A stretch of 64,000 nucleotides of DNA from assembly GCF_034424545.1 (NCBI RefSeq), contig NZ_CP139970.1, positions 1,240,001 to 1,304,000 of the forward strand, given 5' to 3'. Origin of the DNA: Trinickia caryophylli (GTDB taxonomy: Bacteria; Pseudomonadota; Gammaproteobacteria; Burkholderiales; Burkholderiaceae). The notes beneath the pieces were generated by a model. It was not told where the DNA came from. It was given only the letters and a program-made list of their open reading frames with translations, and did no database searches. The translations under genes were made by a program, and so were the position numbers. This document shows, piece by piece, positions 55,632-64,000 of the stretch. How positions within the stretch are numbered: the first letter of the stretch is position 1; the number at the start of each line of letters is the position of its first letter.

Positions 55632-55709
55632 GGCCCTCTACTCCCGAAGTGGCGGTTGTTAACAGCAGGCCGGGCGCTGCGCGCCGGCCCGTTCAAAATT
55701 CAATTCAGG

Positions 55710-57200
55710 TTATGCGCCTGCCGGTTTCGGCAGATCAGCGACGAGCCGCAGTGAAATCGACAGCTCGTCGAGCTGAAAATGCGGCCGCAGGAATGCGACC
55801 GAACGATACGAACCCGGCTTGCCCGGAATCTCGGATACCTGGATCGACGCCTCGCGCAGCGGAAACTGCGCCTTTTGCTCTTGCGTGGCGTTGTCGTCGA
55901 GCAGCACGTACTGCGCGATCCAACGGTTCAGGAAGGTTTCGACGTTCTGCGCCGACGCGAAGCTGCCGATCTTGTCACGCATCATCGCCTTCAGGTAATG
56001 AGCGATTCGCGACACCGAGAAGATGTATTGCAGCTGCGCCGACAGCACCGCGTTCGCATTGGCGCTGTCGGTGTTGTATTTTTTGGGCCGCTGCACCGAT
56101 TGCGCCGCGAAGAACGCCGCGTAGTCGGAATTCTTGCAATGCACGAGCGGTATGAAACCGAGGTCGCTCAGCTCTTTCTCGCGGCGATCCGTGATGGCGA
56201 TCTCGGTCGGGCATTTGAGCGCGATTTCGCCGTCGTCGGTCTTGAAGGTGTGGGTCGGCAGATCCTCTACGAGCCCGCCGCCTTCCACGCCGCGAATCGC
56301 GGCGCACCAGCCGAAATCGTCGAACGCGGCAGTCAGCCGCGTGGCGAACGCCCACGCCGCATTGCACCACAGGTACTTGTTGTGATCGGTGCCGTCGACG
56401 TCTTCGACGAAGTTGAATTTGTCCGCGACCAGACCGTCTTTCGGATTGAACGGCAGGCGGCCCAGGTAGCGCGGCAGCGTGAGCCCGACGTAGCGCGAAT
56501 CTTCCGACTCGCGGAACGACTTCCACTTCGCGTATTCGACCGTGTCGAACACCTTGCCGAGGTCGCGCGGCTTGCCGAGATCGGAATACGATTCGAGCCC
56601 GAGCAGTTCAGGCGAGGCCGACGTGATGAACGGCGCATGCGCGGCCGCCGCCACGTGAGACATCTGCTCGATGAAGTACATGTCCTCGGGCTGACGCGTG
56701 ATCTCGAAGTCGCCCACGAGCGCACCGAACGGCGCACCGCCGAACGTGCCGAACTCCTCTTCGTAGATCTTCTTGAAGAGCGCGCTCTGGTCGAATTCGG
56801 CCGCGGCCTTGAAGTCGCGCACGATCTCGCGCTTGGCCGCGTTGAGCACGCGGATCTTGATGGTCGAGCCGGTGTTGCTCTCCTTGCAGAGATAGTCGAG
56901 GCCGCGCCACGTGCTTTCCATGCGCTGGAAAGCCGGAGCGTGCATCACTTCGCTGAGCTGCGCGGAAAGGAGGCGGTCGAGCTCGGCGATACGCGCGTCG
57001 AGCGTGGCCGAAAGATTGTCGGAGACGACGACCGTCCCCTCGAGCACCTGATGCGCGAGCTCGCTGATGAGATCCTTCGCACGCTCGTGCTCGGAATCGG
57101 ATTTCGCGACCTTGCTCTTCTCGACGATTTCGTCGAGCAGGGAACTCGCTGCCGCAGTGTCGGGCTGAGCGACGCTCGCCGTGGCCGTTTGCTGATTCAT
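55710..57200 (-). CDS. tssC: T6SS contractile sheath large subunit TssC
   Basis: The 496-aa protein has the TssC core: HAPAFQRMESTWRGLDYLCK, EFGTFGGAPFGALVGDFEIT, YLGRLPFNPKDGLVADKFNF, LPTHTFKTDDGEIALKCPTE and the C-terminal RPHFQLDELSISLRLVADLP. It polymerises with TssB around Hcp. It starts 13 bases after tssB. Confidence 0.95.
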   Translation of the reverse strand: MNQQTATASVAQPDTAAASSLLDEIVEKSKVAKSDSEHERAKDLISELAHQVLEGTVVVSDNLSATLDARIAELDRLLSAQLSEVMHAPAFQRMESTWRGLDYLCKESNTGSTIKIRVLNAAKREIVRDFKAAAEFDQSALFKKIYEEEFGTFGGAPFGALVGDFEITRQPEDMYFIEQMSHVAAAAHAPFITSASPELLGLESYSDLGKPRDLGKVFDTVEYAKWKSFRESEDSRYVGLTLPRYLGRLPFNPKDGLVADKFNFVEDVDGTDHNKYLWCNAAWAFATRLTAAFDDFGWCAAIRGVEGGGLVEDLPTHTFKTDDGEIALKCPTEIAITDRREKELSDLGFIPLVHCKNSDYAAFFAAQSVQRPKKYNTDSANANAVLSAQLQYIFSVSRIAHYLKAMMRDKIGSFASAQNVETFLNRWIAQYVLLDDNATQEQKAQFPLREASIQVSEIPGKPGSYRSVAFLRPHFQLDELSISLRLVADLPKPAGA

Positions 57201-57213
57201 CTCACACCCCGCT

Positions 57214-57762
57214 TTACTCTTCGCTCTTCTGATTCTGGTTCGGATCCTGATCCTGGCCGTCGGCCTCGGCCCGCCCGCCGGCGAGCGAGCGCACCTGCTC
57301 GGTATTCACGAGCACCTCGCCCAGCAGGCTCTCGAGCTTGTCGTTGCCGGCAAGCTTGTTGCGCAGATCGGCCAGCTTCGTGCGCGCTTCGAGCAGACGG
57401 CGCAGAGGCTCGATCTGCGAGACGACTTCGTCGGGATTGAAGTCGTCCATCGAACGGAAGCGCAGGTCCACGGCGAACGTGCCGCCTGCGTCACTGAGCT
57501 TGTTCTTCACCTGGTACGCGGCGCGCGGCTCGACGCCCTTCATCACGTCATCGAAATTGTCGCGATCGATGCTGACGAACTTGCGGTCGCGCAGCTTGGG
57601 CTGCTCGACTTCCGACTGACCGGCCAGATCCGCGACCACGCCGACGACGAACGGCAGCTCCTTGACCTCGATCGCGTCGCCACGCTCGACCTCGTACGTG
57701 AGCTGCACGCGCGGAGGACGCACCTTTTGCAGGCGCTTTTGGATACTCTCTTTCTTCGCCAT
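57214..57762 (-). CDS. tssB: T6SS contractile sheath small subunit TssB
   Basis: The 182-aa protein matches TssB: SIQKRLQKVRPPRVQLTYEV at the N-terminus, ELPFVVGVVADLAGQSE, and FRSMDDFNPDEVVSQIEPLR, followed by the coiled C-terminal end. ATG 57762 (MAKKES) is the normal start; the frame upstream runs into the lipoprotein gene end. Confidence 0.95.
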   Translation of the reverse strand: MAKKESIQKRLQKVRPPRVQLTYEVERGDAIEVKELPFVVGVVADLAGQSEVEQPKLRDRKFVSIDRDNFDDVMKGVEPRAAYQVKNKLSDAGGTFAVDLRFRSMDDFNPDEVVSQIEPLRRLLEARTKLADLRNKLAGNDKLESLLGEVLVNTEQVRSLAGGRAEADGQDQDPNQNQKSEE

Positions 57763-57805
57763 CGACGGCTCCCCGAAACGAATGGTTGAATGAAACGGCC
57801 CGGCC

Positions 57806-58465
57806 TCAGCGCAGCGCGCTGAATGGATCGGCGCCGCCCGCCGCAGGCTTGCCTGCCGACTCGGCGGGCTTGGCTGCCGTTTCCGGCTTCGCAGCCGGCT
57901 GCTCGGCACCCGCTGCCTCTTTCTGCTGCCCGGCCACCGGGCGACGCACGATACGACGCTTCTTCATGGCCTGCTTCTTCTGCGCGACTTCCTCGGGAAA
58001 GAGCGCGTCCTGGCCGAGCGTGTCGCGCAGTTGATGCGCGAGCGCCTGGGCGTCGGTCTTCGCGTCGCCCGCGAGCGCTGCGTCCTGCCGCAATTCGCCC
58101 AGCGAGTCGGTAGCGACGCGCAGACCGGCCACGGCCAACACGCTCTTCGCCGCACGGTCCGTCGAATCGCGCTGCAGCGCCTCTTGCGCCGCGACGATTG
58201 CCTGCCCGTAATGGGCCTGGTCGAACTGAATCTGGGCAATGCGCGACCAGGGCTCTTCACGCGTCGGGTCGGCCTTGGTCAACTGCTGATAGAGCGCAAG
58301 CGCGCGGTCCTTGTCACCGGCCTTGGCGACCGTGTCCGCATCGGCCAGACCCTTGTTAAATGCCTCCGGCGTTTGATTGGCCGTGTTTTGAGTTGCGCAG
58401 CCCGCTATAGCGGCGCACACGAGCACGGCCGCGGAGAATTTGAGAGAAAGTCGCTGTTTCGTCAT
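57806..58465 (-). CDS. TPR-repeat lipoprotein heading the T6SS minus operon
   Basis: The 219-aa protein has a lipoprotein signal ending in IAGC (Cys 23), TPR-like helices (DRALALYQQLTKADPTREEP; PWSRIAQIQFDQAHYGQAIV) and a Pro/Ala-rich tail. It is the first gene of the long minus-strand tss operon, as in several Burkholderia T6SS loci. It probably scaffolds envelope components; no precise role is known. Confidence 0.8.
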   Translation of the reverse strand: MTKQRLSLKFSAAVLVCAAIAGCATQNTANQTPEAFNKGLADADTVAKAGDKDRALALYQQLTKADPTREEPWSRIAQIQFDQAHYGQAIVAAQEALQRDSTDRAAKSVLAVAGLRVATDSLGELRQDAALAGDAKTDAQALAHQLRDTLGQDALFPEEVAQKKQAMKKRRIVRRPVAGQQKEAAGAEQPAAKPETAAKPAESAGKPAAGGADPFSALR

Positions 58466-58800
58466 TTGTTGGTACCGCCTGGCGGTTTATTTAATTCGCC
58501 GGGAAAGTACAGCTTTGCTTTGCGGCGAGTGCGCGCGTATAGTACCGGCCAATTTTCCATAATTCAACTTCTGCCGCGTGATATACGTCATCCTCAAATT
58601 CCTTAACAAAGTATAGCGGCGCCGCAGGAGGAAACAATTTCCGAACCAATTCGGCATTAAATGGAATTGAAGCAAAATTTGCCGGAACGACGAGCTATAC
58701 GAACTTGTCTGTCACGAGTCGGAGCTACCGATCGGCGACGTCCAACCGGCGCTTTTTTCTCCTCTACGCAACGGGTACCGGTAGAAACCGGAAGATGTAA
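58466..58800. promoter_or_regulatory. Divergent promoter region of the two T6SS operons
   Basis: This 335-base AT-richer gap lies between the minus operon (lipoprotein-tssB...tssA) and the plus operon (tssJ-tssK-tssL), so it must hold both promoters. A short inverted repeat CCGAA-CCAA-TTCGG is at 58641-58654. No clear sigma-54 -24/-12 element was found on reading. Confidence 0.6.
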
Positions 58801-59415
58801 ATGAAGCCTTATTTCACGACTTGGATCGTGCCGCTCGCGGCATGCGTATTGCTCGGCGGGTGCGCAGCGGGGGTGTCGCTGCTCGGCGCGGCCGCCTCGT
58901 CGGCGCTGCAGGCCACGGGCCTCGGCAAGCCCGATGTGCCGGACTCGCAAAAGCCGCCGCGCAACGTCCCGCTGACGCTCGCAGCCGCGCCCAACCTGAA
59001 TGCGGCCACCGACAACCATCCGCTCGCGCTCGTGGTGCGGCTCTATATATTGAAGGATCCGACTTCGTTCCAGCAGGCCTCGTTCGACGCGTTCACCGAT
59101 CCGGCCAAGGAAAAAAGCGCGCTCGGGGCGGATCTGCTCAGCGTGCGCGAAGTCACGCTGATCCCGGGCCAGCGCTATCAAATGGTGGAAAAAGTCTCGC
59201 GCGAGGCCCAAGCCTTCGGCGTGGTCGCCCTGTTCCGCGACCCTGCGCTACGGCGTTGGAAATTCGCCTTCGATCCGGCGAAATCCGAGAAATCGGGCAT
59301 AATGATCGGCCTTCACAACTGTGCAATGACCGTGACGAACGGCACCGTCATTCCACCGGACCCGGGGCTGCCCATGCCGCCGCTGAATTTGCTCTCGTCC
59401 GTCTCCTGCGGTTAA
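58801..59415 (+). CDS. tssJ: T6SS outer membrane lipoprotein TssJ
   Basis: The 204-aa protein has a lipobox LGGC with Cys at 21 and a TssJ beta-sandwich: NHPLALVVRLYILKDPTSFQ, DLLSVREVTLIPGQRYQM and FGVVALFRDPALRRWKFAFD. It tethers TssM to the outer membrane. First gene of the plus operon. Confidence 0.92.
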   Translation: MKPYFTTWIVPLAACVLLGGCAAGVSLLGAAASSALQATGLGKPDVPDSQKPPRNVPLTLAAAPNLNAATDNHPLALVVRLYILKDPTSFQQASFDAFTDPAKEKSALGADLLSVREVTLIPGQRYQMVEKVSREAQAFGVVALFRDPALRRWKFAFDPAKSEKSGIMIGLHNCAMTVTNGTVIPPDPGLPMPPLNLLSSVSCG

Positions 59416-59502
59416 ATTCACGGCAAAGCGCGACCAATGCAGGTTGAATGCAGCTTTACCACCGCGCCATGCGGCTCTTTGTCATAAACAAGCGGATTCG
59501 AG

Positions 59503-60849
59503 ATGAGTTATTCGGCGAAATTGCTTTGGGGAGAGGGACTCTTTCTGAGGCCTCAGCATTTCCAGCAGCAAGACGCTTATCACGAGGCGCGCCTCGCGGA
59601 GTCGTTGCGCGCGCTGCAGCCTTTCAGCTGGGGGCTGCGTTCGGTACGGTTCGACGCCGATTCGCTCAGCAACAACTCGTTGCGCATCACCGAGCTTTCG
59701 CTCGTATTTCCCGACGGCACCCTCTATTCGGCACCGCAGGAGGATGTCCTGCCCGAGCCCGTCGCGCTGGAGACACTGCCTGAAGGTGTGGGCGAGTTCA
59801 TGTTCTACCTTGCGATGCAGCCGCTGCGCGACGCGGGCGGCAACTATTCGAGCGCATCGGATGGCAGTTTTTCGGCGCGCTACGCGACGAAGCAGCAAGC
59901 GGTTGCCGACCTCTATACCGACGCGGCAACGGCGAGCCTTACGTTCCTGCAGCCGCGCGTCAAGCTGATCGGCCATAACGAGCCGCGCGCGCAGCTCGTC
60001 ACCGTGCCGATCGCACGCCTGCACCGCACGGCCACCTCGGGCTTCGAACTCGACGAAACGTTCGTGCCGCCGTGCCTTTCGATCGAAGCGTCTCCGGTGC
60101 TGCATCAGCGCCTGCGCCAGCTCATCGACGCGCTGCAGGCCAAAGTGAGCGCGCTTTACGGTTTTCACCGCGAGCCGACCAAGAACATCATCGAGTTCCG
60201 CTCGGGCGACATCGCATCGTTCTGGCTGCTGCATACAGCCAACGCGGCCGCTGCGTCGCTGCTTCACCTGCTGCAGCACGCGGCACTGCATCCGGAGCGC
60301 CTCTTTCAGGAGTTGTTGCGGCTCGCGGGGCAGCTCATGACGTTCTCGAAGCAATACTCGCTCTCGGAGCTGCCCGTTTATCGCCACGACGAGCCGGGCC
60401 CCGCCTTCGCGTTGCTCGACACGATCGTGCGCGACCTGCTCGAAACCGTCATTTCGACGCGGCACTTCGCCATCGCCCTCGAGGAGGTGCGGCCGTCGTT
60501 TCATGTGGGCCGGCTCGATTCGGGCAAGATCGACGAAAAGACCACGTTTTTCATCGCCGTGTCGGCCGACCTGCCGCCCGTCGAACTCGTCGAGGCAGTG
60601 CCGGCGCGCTTCAAGGTCGGTGCCCCCGACGACGTCGACAAGCTCGTGCTCTCGGCCATGCCGGGCGTGCGCCTCGTCTACACGCCGCAGGTACCGCCAG
60701 CCGTGCCGGTGCGCCCGGGCGCGTGCTATTTCGCGCTGGAAGCCCGCGGCGCACTGTATGACCGGATGCTGCAAGCCCAATCGGCGATGATCTACACGCC
60801 GTCGGGCATCAACGATCTCAAACTCGAACTGATCGCCGTCACATCATGA
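59503..60849 (+). CDS. tssK: T6SS baseplate protein TssK
   Basis: The 448-aa protein starts KLLWGEGLFLRPQHFQQQDA, the TssK signature, and ends in the C-terminal domain that docks to TssL/TssM. TssK joins the baseplate wedge to the membrane complex. It overlaps tssL by four bases (ATGA). Confidence 0.95.
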   Translation: MSYSAKLLWGEGLFLRPQHFQQQDAYHEARLAESLRALQPFSWGLRSVRFDADSLSNNSLRITELSLVFPDGTLYSAPQEDVLPEPVALETLPEGVGEFMFYLAMQPLRDAGGNYSSASDGSFSARYATKQQAVADLYTDAATASLTFLQPRVKLIGHNEPRAQLVTVPIARLHRTATSGFELDETFVPPCLSIEASPVLHQRLRQLIDALQAKVSALYGFHREPTKNIIEFRSGDIASFWLLHTANAAAASLLHLLQHAALHPERLFQELLRLAGQLMTFSKQYSLSELPVYRHDEPGPAFALLDTIVRDLLETVISTRHFAIALEEVRPSFHVGRLDSGKIDEKTTFFIAVSADLPPVELVEAVPARFKVGAPDDVDKLVLSAMPGVRLVYTPQVPPAVPVRPGACYFALEARGALYDRMLQAQSAMIYTPSGINDLKLELIAVTS

Positions 60850-61625
60850 CCGAAGTCCCCTCCCTCTTCGGCGGCACGATGTCGCCCGCCGCGCCGATGC
60901 AAGGATCGGACGCGGCATTCCAGGCCCGCTCGCTGCGCGACCTGCTCTACGACGGCTTTTTCATGCTGTTCTTGCTCAAGGAGGGGCATGAGCCGGCCGA
61001 TGCGGCGGAGTTCACCTCGCGCGTACAGGCGTTTCTCGCCGATTTCGAGCGCGGAGCAAAAAAACTGAACGTGCCGGCCGACGATGTCTATGCGGCGAAG
61101 TTCGCGTTTTGCGCGGCGATCGACGAAGCCGTGCTCTCGTCCCAGTTCAAGATCCGCGCGGACTGGGAACGCCGCCCGCTGCAGCTCGTACTGTTCGGCG
61201 AGCAGCTCGCGGGCGAGAAGTTCTTCGATCATCTCGAAGCCTGCCGCGCCCAGGGCGCAGCCCGGCTGCAGTCGCTCGAAGTCTTCCATATGTGCCTGCT
61301 GCTCGGCTTCCAGGGCAAATATCTGCTCGAGGGTCCGGAGAAGCTCTCCTACCTCACAGCACGGCTCGGCGACGAAATCGCGCACATGAAAGGCAAGCGT
61401 GCGGCCTTCGCCCCGCACTGGGCCCTGCCCGACCAGATCGCGCACCGGCTCAAGCACGAAGTGCCGCTCTGGACGATCGCCGCCGTATTCGCGTTGATCG
61501 GCCTTGGCGCGTTTTTTGGTCTTCACACCTACCTGCGCGATTCGACGTTGCGCACGCTCGCGCCCTACTCGCAGCTCGTCAAGCCCGAAGCCGAGTCGGC
61601 CAATCTGACGATCTCGCTGCCCTGA
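60846..61625 (+). CDS. tssL: T6SS membrane complex protein TssL (DotU)
   Basis: The 259-aa protein has a cytoplasmic DotU domain (AKFAFCAAIDEAVLSSQFKI; RPLQLVLFGEQLAGEKFFDH; LLLGFQGKYLL) and one C-terminal helix (LWTIAAVFALIGLGAFFGLH). It lacks an OmpA extension. ATG 60846 overlaps the tssK stop. Confidence 0.94.
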   Translation: MTEVPSLFGGTMSPAAPMQGSDAAFQARSLRDLLYDGFFMLFLLKEGHEPADAAEFTSRVQAFLADFERGAKKLNVPADDVYAAKFAFCAAIDEAVLSSQFKIRADWERRPLQLVLFGEQLAGEKFFDHLEACRAQGAARLQSLEVFHMCLLLGFQGKYLLEGPEKLSYLTARLGDEIAHMKGKRAAFAPHWALPDQIAHRLKHEVPLWTIAAVFALIGLGAFFGLHTYLRDSTLRTLAPYSQLVKPEAESANLTISLP

Positions 61626-61630
61626 CGCAA

Positions 61631-61654
61631 GAGCGGCTGGCCCACCGGCCGCTC
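61631..61654. terminator. Bidirectional hairpin between tssL and SulP gene
   Basis: GAGCGGCTGG (61631-61640) pairs with CCGGCCGCTC (61645-61654) as a 10-bp stem (one G-U) with a 4-base loop, between convergent genes. It lacks a T-tract. Confidence 0.5.
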
Positions 61655-63353
61655 ATCCACTCATCGCACGTTCCGCCAGGACCGACTGCACGCATTCGTC
61701 GACGCTCAGTTCGCGCAGCGCCTGCGGTGGCAGGATGTCCTCGGCGGCGCGCGTCAAGGCCGCCAGCGCGCGCGGCTTGAGGCGCGCCAGTACGAGCCTC
61801 TGCCCGCGAGAACGCAATTCCGCGGCAAACACGAGGATCGCTTCGATGGCCGAACCGTCGACGTCGGGCGTTTCCTCGAGGCTCAGCATAACGGTCTGTG
61901 GCTTGTCCTCTCGCGAAGCCGCAAGCAAGCGCACTTCGCTCAGAACGCGTTCCGCGTTCGCGAAAAAGAGCGGCACTTCAGGGCGTACGATCAGGATCCC
62001 GTCGACAGGCTTCGCGTCCGCGTGAGCCGACACGTCGACGAAATCGTGGCTCTCGCGCAAGCGCCCGAGCACGCTGACGCTCGGCACCGAGAGGTCGCGC
62101 AGCGTGAGGAAAAGGCTCACCGCGATCGCGGCCAAGAGCCCATGCATGACGCCGAAAAGCAGCACGCCCGCGAGCGCCGCCACGGCGAGCAGACGGTCGC
62201 GTCGCCATTGCCAGTACGGGCGGAATATGCCTGGATTTATCGAATGGCTAACGGCATGAATGACGATAGCCGCGAGCACCGGCTCGGGAATGCGCGCGAG
62301 TTCGCCGAGCAGGAAAGTCACGACGAGCGCTACGACAAGCGCGGCGCACAGGCCCGCCAGGCGCGTTTGCGCACCCGCCGTCTCGTTGGCCGACGTCGCG
62401 GAGTAGCCCGCCCCCACCGGCATGCCTTGCAGCAGGCCCGAGACGAGATTGGCGCTCCCCAGCGCGATGAGGTCGCGATTGGCCGAGATCCGATCGCCAT
62501 GCTTGAGGGCGAACGTACGAATCGAGCCGTACGATTCCGCATAGAGGATCAGCATCAGCGCGAAGGCCAGCTCCGTCGTCTGGAGCCATTCGGGGCGCCT
62601 GAAGGCCGGCAGGCCGAAGCGCACGTCACGCAGATCGATGCTGCCGACAACGCCGATTCCCCAATGCCGCCAGTCGACCCAGTGGCCGGCCCCGATGCCG
62701 AGCAGGATGACGACGAGCGTCGCCGGAATTCGCGCACTGCGGCCGAGCATGGATAGAATCGCGAGCGCGCCGACTCCGAGCGCCACGCTCGCGAGATTCC
62801 AATGCGGCGCCTGACGCAACAGGTCGTAGGCCATTCGCGGAGCGTCCGAGAACTGCGCCGTCACGCCGAGCACGCCCGGCAGTTGCTTGACGATGATCGT
62901 CAACGCCAGCCCGAACGCGAAGCCGCGCAGCACCGGTTTGGCGATGAAATCGGAAACACCCCCGAGCCGGGCAGCGCCTGCCAGCAGAAAGAGCGCACCT
63001 GTTGCGGCCACCAGCGCCGCGGCGACGGCGAGCGCGGGGCCGGAGACGGCGCTCACGGTGGCCGCCAACACCGCGGCAGACGACGATGTTGCCGAGACGA
63101 TTGCGAAGCGGCTGCTTCCGGCGAGCGCATAGACGACGAGGCCCGCCAGCAAGGCGACGACTCCCGCCTGCGGCGGAAGGTTGGCGATACCGGCATAGGC
63201 GACCGCCTCGGGCAGCAGCAGCCCCGCGATCGAAAGCCCGGCGAGCACGTCTTTCGCCAAGCGCATGGCGCGCGGCGGCGGTGGCCCGGGCGGCGCGTAA
63301 TGCGCAGGGTCCTGAAGGTGCCGCGCGGCGGCGTGTCCGGTGTCGATCGTCAT
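61653..63353 (-). CDS. SulP/SLC26-family anion transporter with STAS domain
   Basis: The 566-aa protein has the SulP membrane part (LSIAGLLLPEAVAYAGIANL; LQGMPVGAGYSATSANETAG) with about 12 helices, and a C-terminal STAS domain (about 430-560; PEVPLFFANAERVLSEV; SLEETPDVDGSAIEAI). It carries sulfate, bicarbonate or dicarboxylate; substrate is not evident. It is convergent with tssL and 48 bases after the DedA gene. Confidence 0.87.
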   Translation of the reverse strand: MTIDTGHAAARHLQDPAHYAPPGPPPPRAMRLAKDVLAGLSIAGLLLPEAVAYAGIANLPPQAGVVALLAGLVVYALAGSSRFAIVSATSSSAAVLAATVSAVSGPALAVAAALVAATGALFLLAGAARLGGVSDFIAKPVLRGFAFGLALTIIVKQLPGVLGVTAQFSDAPRMAYDLLRQAPHWNLASVALGVGALAILSMLGRSARIPATLVVILLGIGAGHWVDWRHWGIGVVGSIDLRDVRFGLPAFRRPEWLQTTELAFALMLILYAESYGSIRTFALKHGDRISANRDLIALGSANLVSGLLQGMPVGAGYSATSANETAGAQTRLAGLCAALVVALVVTFLLGELARIPEPVLAAIVIHAVSHSINPGIFRPYWQWRRDRLLAVAALAGVLLFGVMHGLLAAIAVSLFLTLRDLSVPSVSVLGRLRESHDFVDVSAHADAKPVDGILIVRPEVPLFFANAERVLSEVRLLAASREDKPQTVMLSLEETPDVDGSAIEAILVFAAELRSRGQRLVLARLKPRALAALTRAAEDILPPQALRELSVDECVQSVLAERAMSG

Positions 63354-63401
63354 GGTCGAAAACGCCGCATCGCCTCGAAGTTCGGGCCGCGCGCCGGGGC
63401 G

Positions 63402-64000
63402 TCAGCGGCCGCTTTGCTTATGCGCGACAGGCGGCGCGCTCTTGCGGCGCCACAGCTTCCAGAGCGCCGCCAACGCGACGGGGACGATGGCGGCCCCGAT
63501 GCCGACAAGCACGATCACGTTCAGATACTGGCGCACGAACGGGATGTTGCCGAAGAAGTAGCCCGCCAATACGAGCAGCAGCACCCAGAGCAGCGCGCCA
63601 GCCACGTTGAAGAATTGAAATCGGCCGGCGCTCATCTCGGATACGCCGGCGACGAACGGTGCGAACGTGCGCACGACCGGGATGAAGCGCGCGAGCACGA
63701 TCGTCTTGCCGCCATGGCGCTCGTAGAAGTCGTGCGTACGTTGCAATGCCTTGCGATCCAGGAACCGCTCGACGAACCGGATACGCGTTTTGAAGACCGC
63801 GGGGCCGATCGCCTTGCCGATGGCGAAGTTCAGGCTGTTGCCGGCAATCGATGCCAGCAGCAGCAGGCCGATCAGCGAGGCGAGATCCATTTTGCCGCTC
63901 GCACAGAACGCGCCGCCGATGAAGAGCAGCGAATCGCCGGGCAGAAACGGCAGAATGACGAGGCCGGTTTCGCAAAAGACGATCAGAAACAACACCGCAT
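63402..64000 (-). CDS. DedA-family membrane protein (5' end beyond the window)
   Basis: The visible 199 codons encode a DedA/SNARE-associated membrane protein: LFLIVFCETGLVILPFLPGD, ASIAGNSLNFAIGKAIG, RFIPVVRTFAPFVAGVSEMS (the conserved RFxPxxRTFxPxxAG). The frame stays open to the window edge, so about 20-25 N-terminal residues are missing. DedA proteins are lipid carrier flippases that recycle undecaprenyl phosphate or maintain membrane potential. Confidence 0.88.
   Translation of the reverse strand, partial: AVLFLIVFCETGLVILPFLPGDSLLFIGGAFCASGKMDLASLIGLLLLASIAGNSLNFAIGKAIGPAVFKTRIRFVERFLDRKALQRTHDFYERHGGKTIVLARFIPVVRTFAPFVAGVSEMSAGRFQFFNVAGALLWVLLLVLAGYFFGNIPFVRQYLNVIVLVGIGAAIVPVALAALWKLWRRKSAPPVAHKQSGR

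Noticed and set aside
58466..58800. Sigma-54 promoter for the T6SS operons
   Set aside because: No convincing TGGCAC-N5-TTGC element was found on either strand by eye.

Overview
The window is GC-rich, densely packed bacterial DNA. Gene content and order point to the family Burkholderiaceae, most likely Paraburkholderia, Trinickia or Burkholderia sensu lato: an aryl polyene cluster, a phasin with a PHA-type hydrolase, and a Burkholderia-style type VI secretion locus split into several operons. The genus cannot be fixed by reading alone. No rRNA, tRNA, CRISPR array or intact insertion sequence was seen.

Layout. 0.1-9.9 kb: part of an aryl polyene (APE) lipid cluster of eight tightly overlapping genes (acyl-ACP ligase with dehydratase, acyltransferase, LolA-like carrier, MMPL exporter, polysaccharide deacetylase, ketosynthase, chain length factor, dehydratase) and a small secreted protein. 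10.0-12.7 kb: an operon of DUF4142 protein, cupredoxin and ECF sigma factor, then two small membrane proteins. 12.7-17.4 kb: a lower-GC island with a HEPN/DUF262 gene pair (possible defence or toxin system), a frameshifted antitoxin relic and an RhlE-type helicase whose 3' end looks frameshifted. 17.4-21.6 kb: TonB-dependent receptor, PnuC-type vitamin transporter and small-molecule kinase, probably one salvage operon. 21.8-24.2 kb: LysR regulator divergent from a Bcr/CflA efflux pump. 24.3-25.7 kb: a tiny His-rich secreted peptide and a striking homologue of the Pseudomonas toxin ExoY (nucleotidyl cyclase). 25.8-29.0 kb: gluconate regulator, gluconokinase and transporter with three copies of one palindromic operator. 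29.1-33.3 kb: a sulfide/persulfide detoxification locus (persulfide dioxygenase-like MBL protein, BigR-type repressor, two YeeE/YedE half transporters, sulfide:quinone oxidoreductase, TauE exporter). 33.4-38.4 kb: membrane protein, phasin, DUF892 protein, ThiE-like protein, PhaC/PhaZ-type hydrolase and a low-complexity membrane protein.

38.5-61.6 kb: a type VI secretion system. The plus operon M15 peptidase-tssM-tagF-ompA is followed by a lower-GC cargo pair (DUF6402 protein plus membrane protein, a candidate effector/immunity pair). A long minus operon then carries TPR lipoprotein-tssB-tssC-hcp-tssE-tssF-tssG-tssH-tssA, divergent from tssJ-tssK-tssL. All core Tss proteins are present except VgrG (TssI); PAAR is also absent from the window. 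61.7-64.0 kb: a SulP anion transporter and a DedA protein cut by the window end.

The best candidates for something new are the ExoY-like cyclase, the HEPN/DUF262 pair, the DUF6402 cargo pair and the receptor/PnuC/kinase salvage operon.
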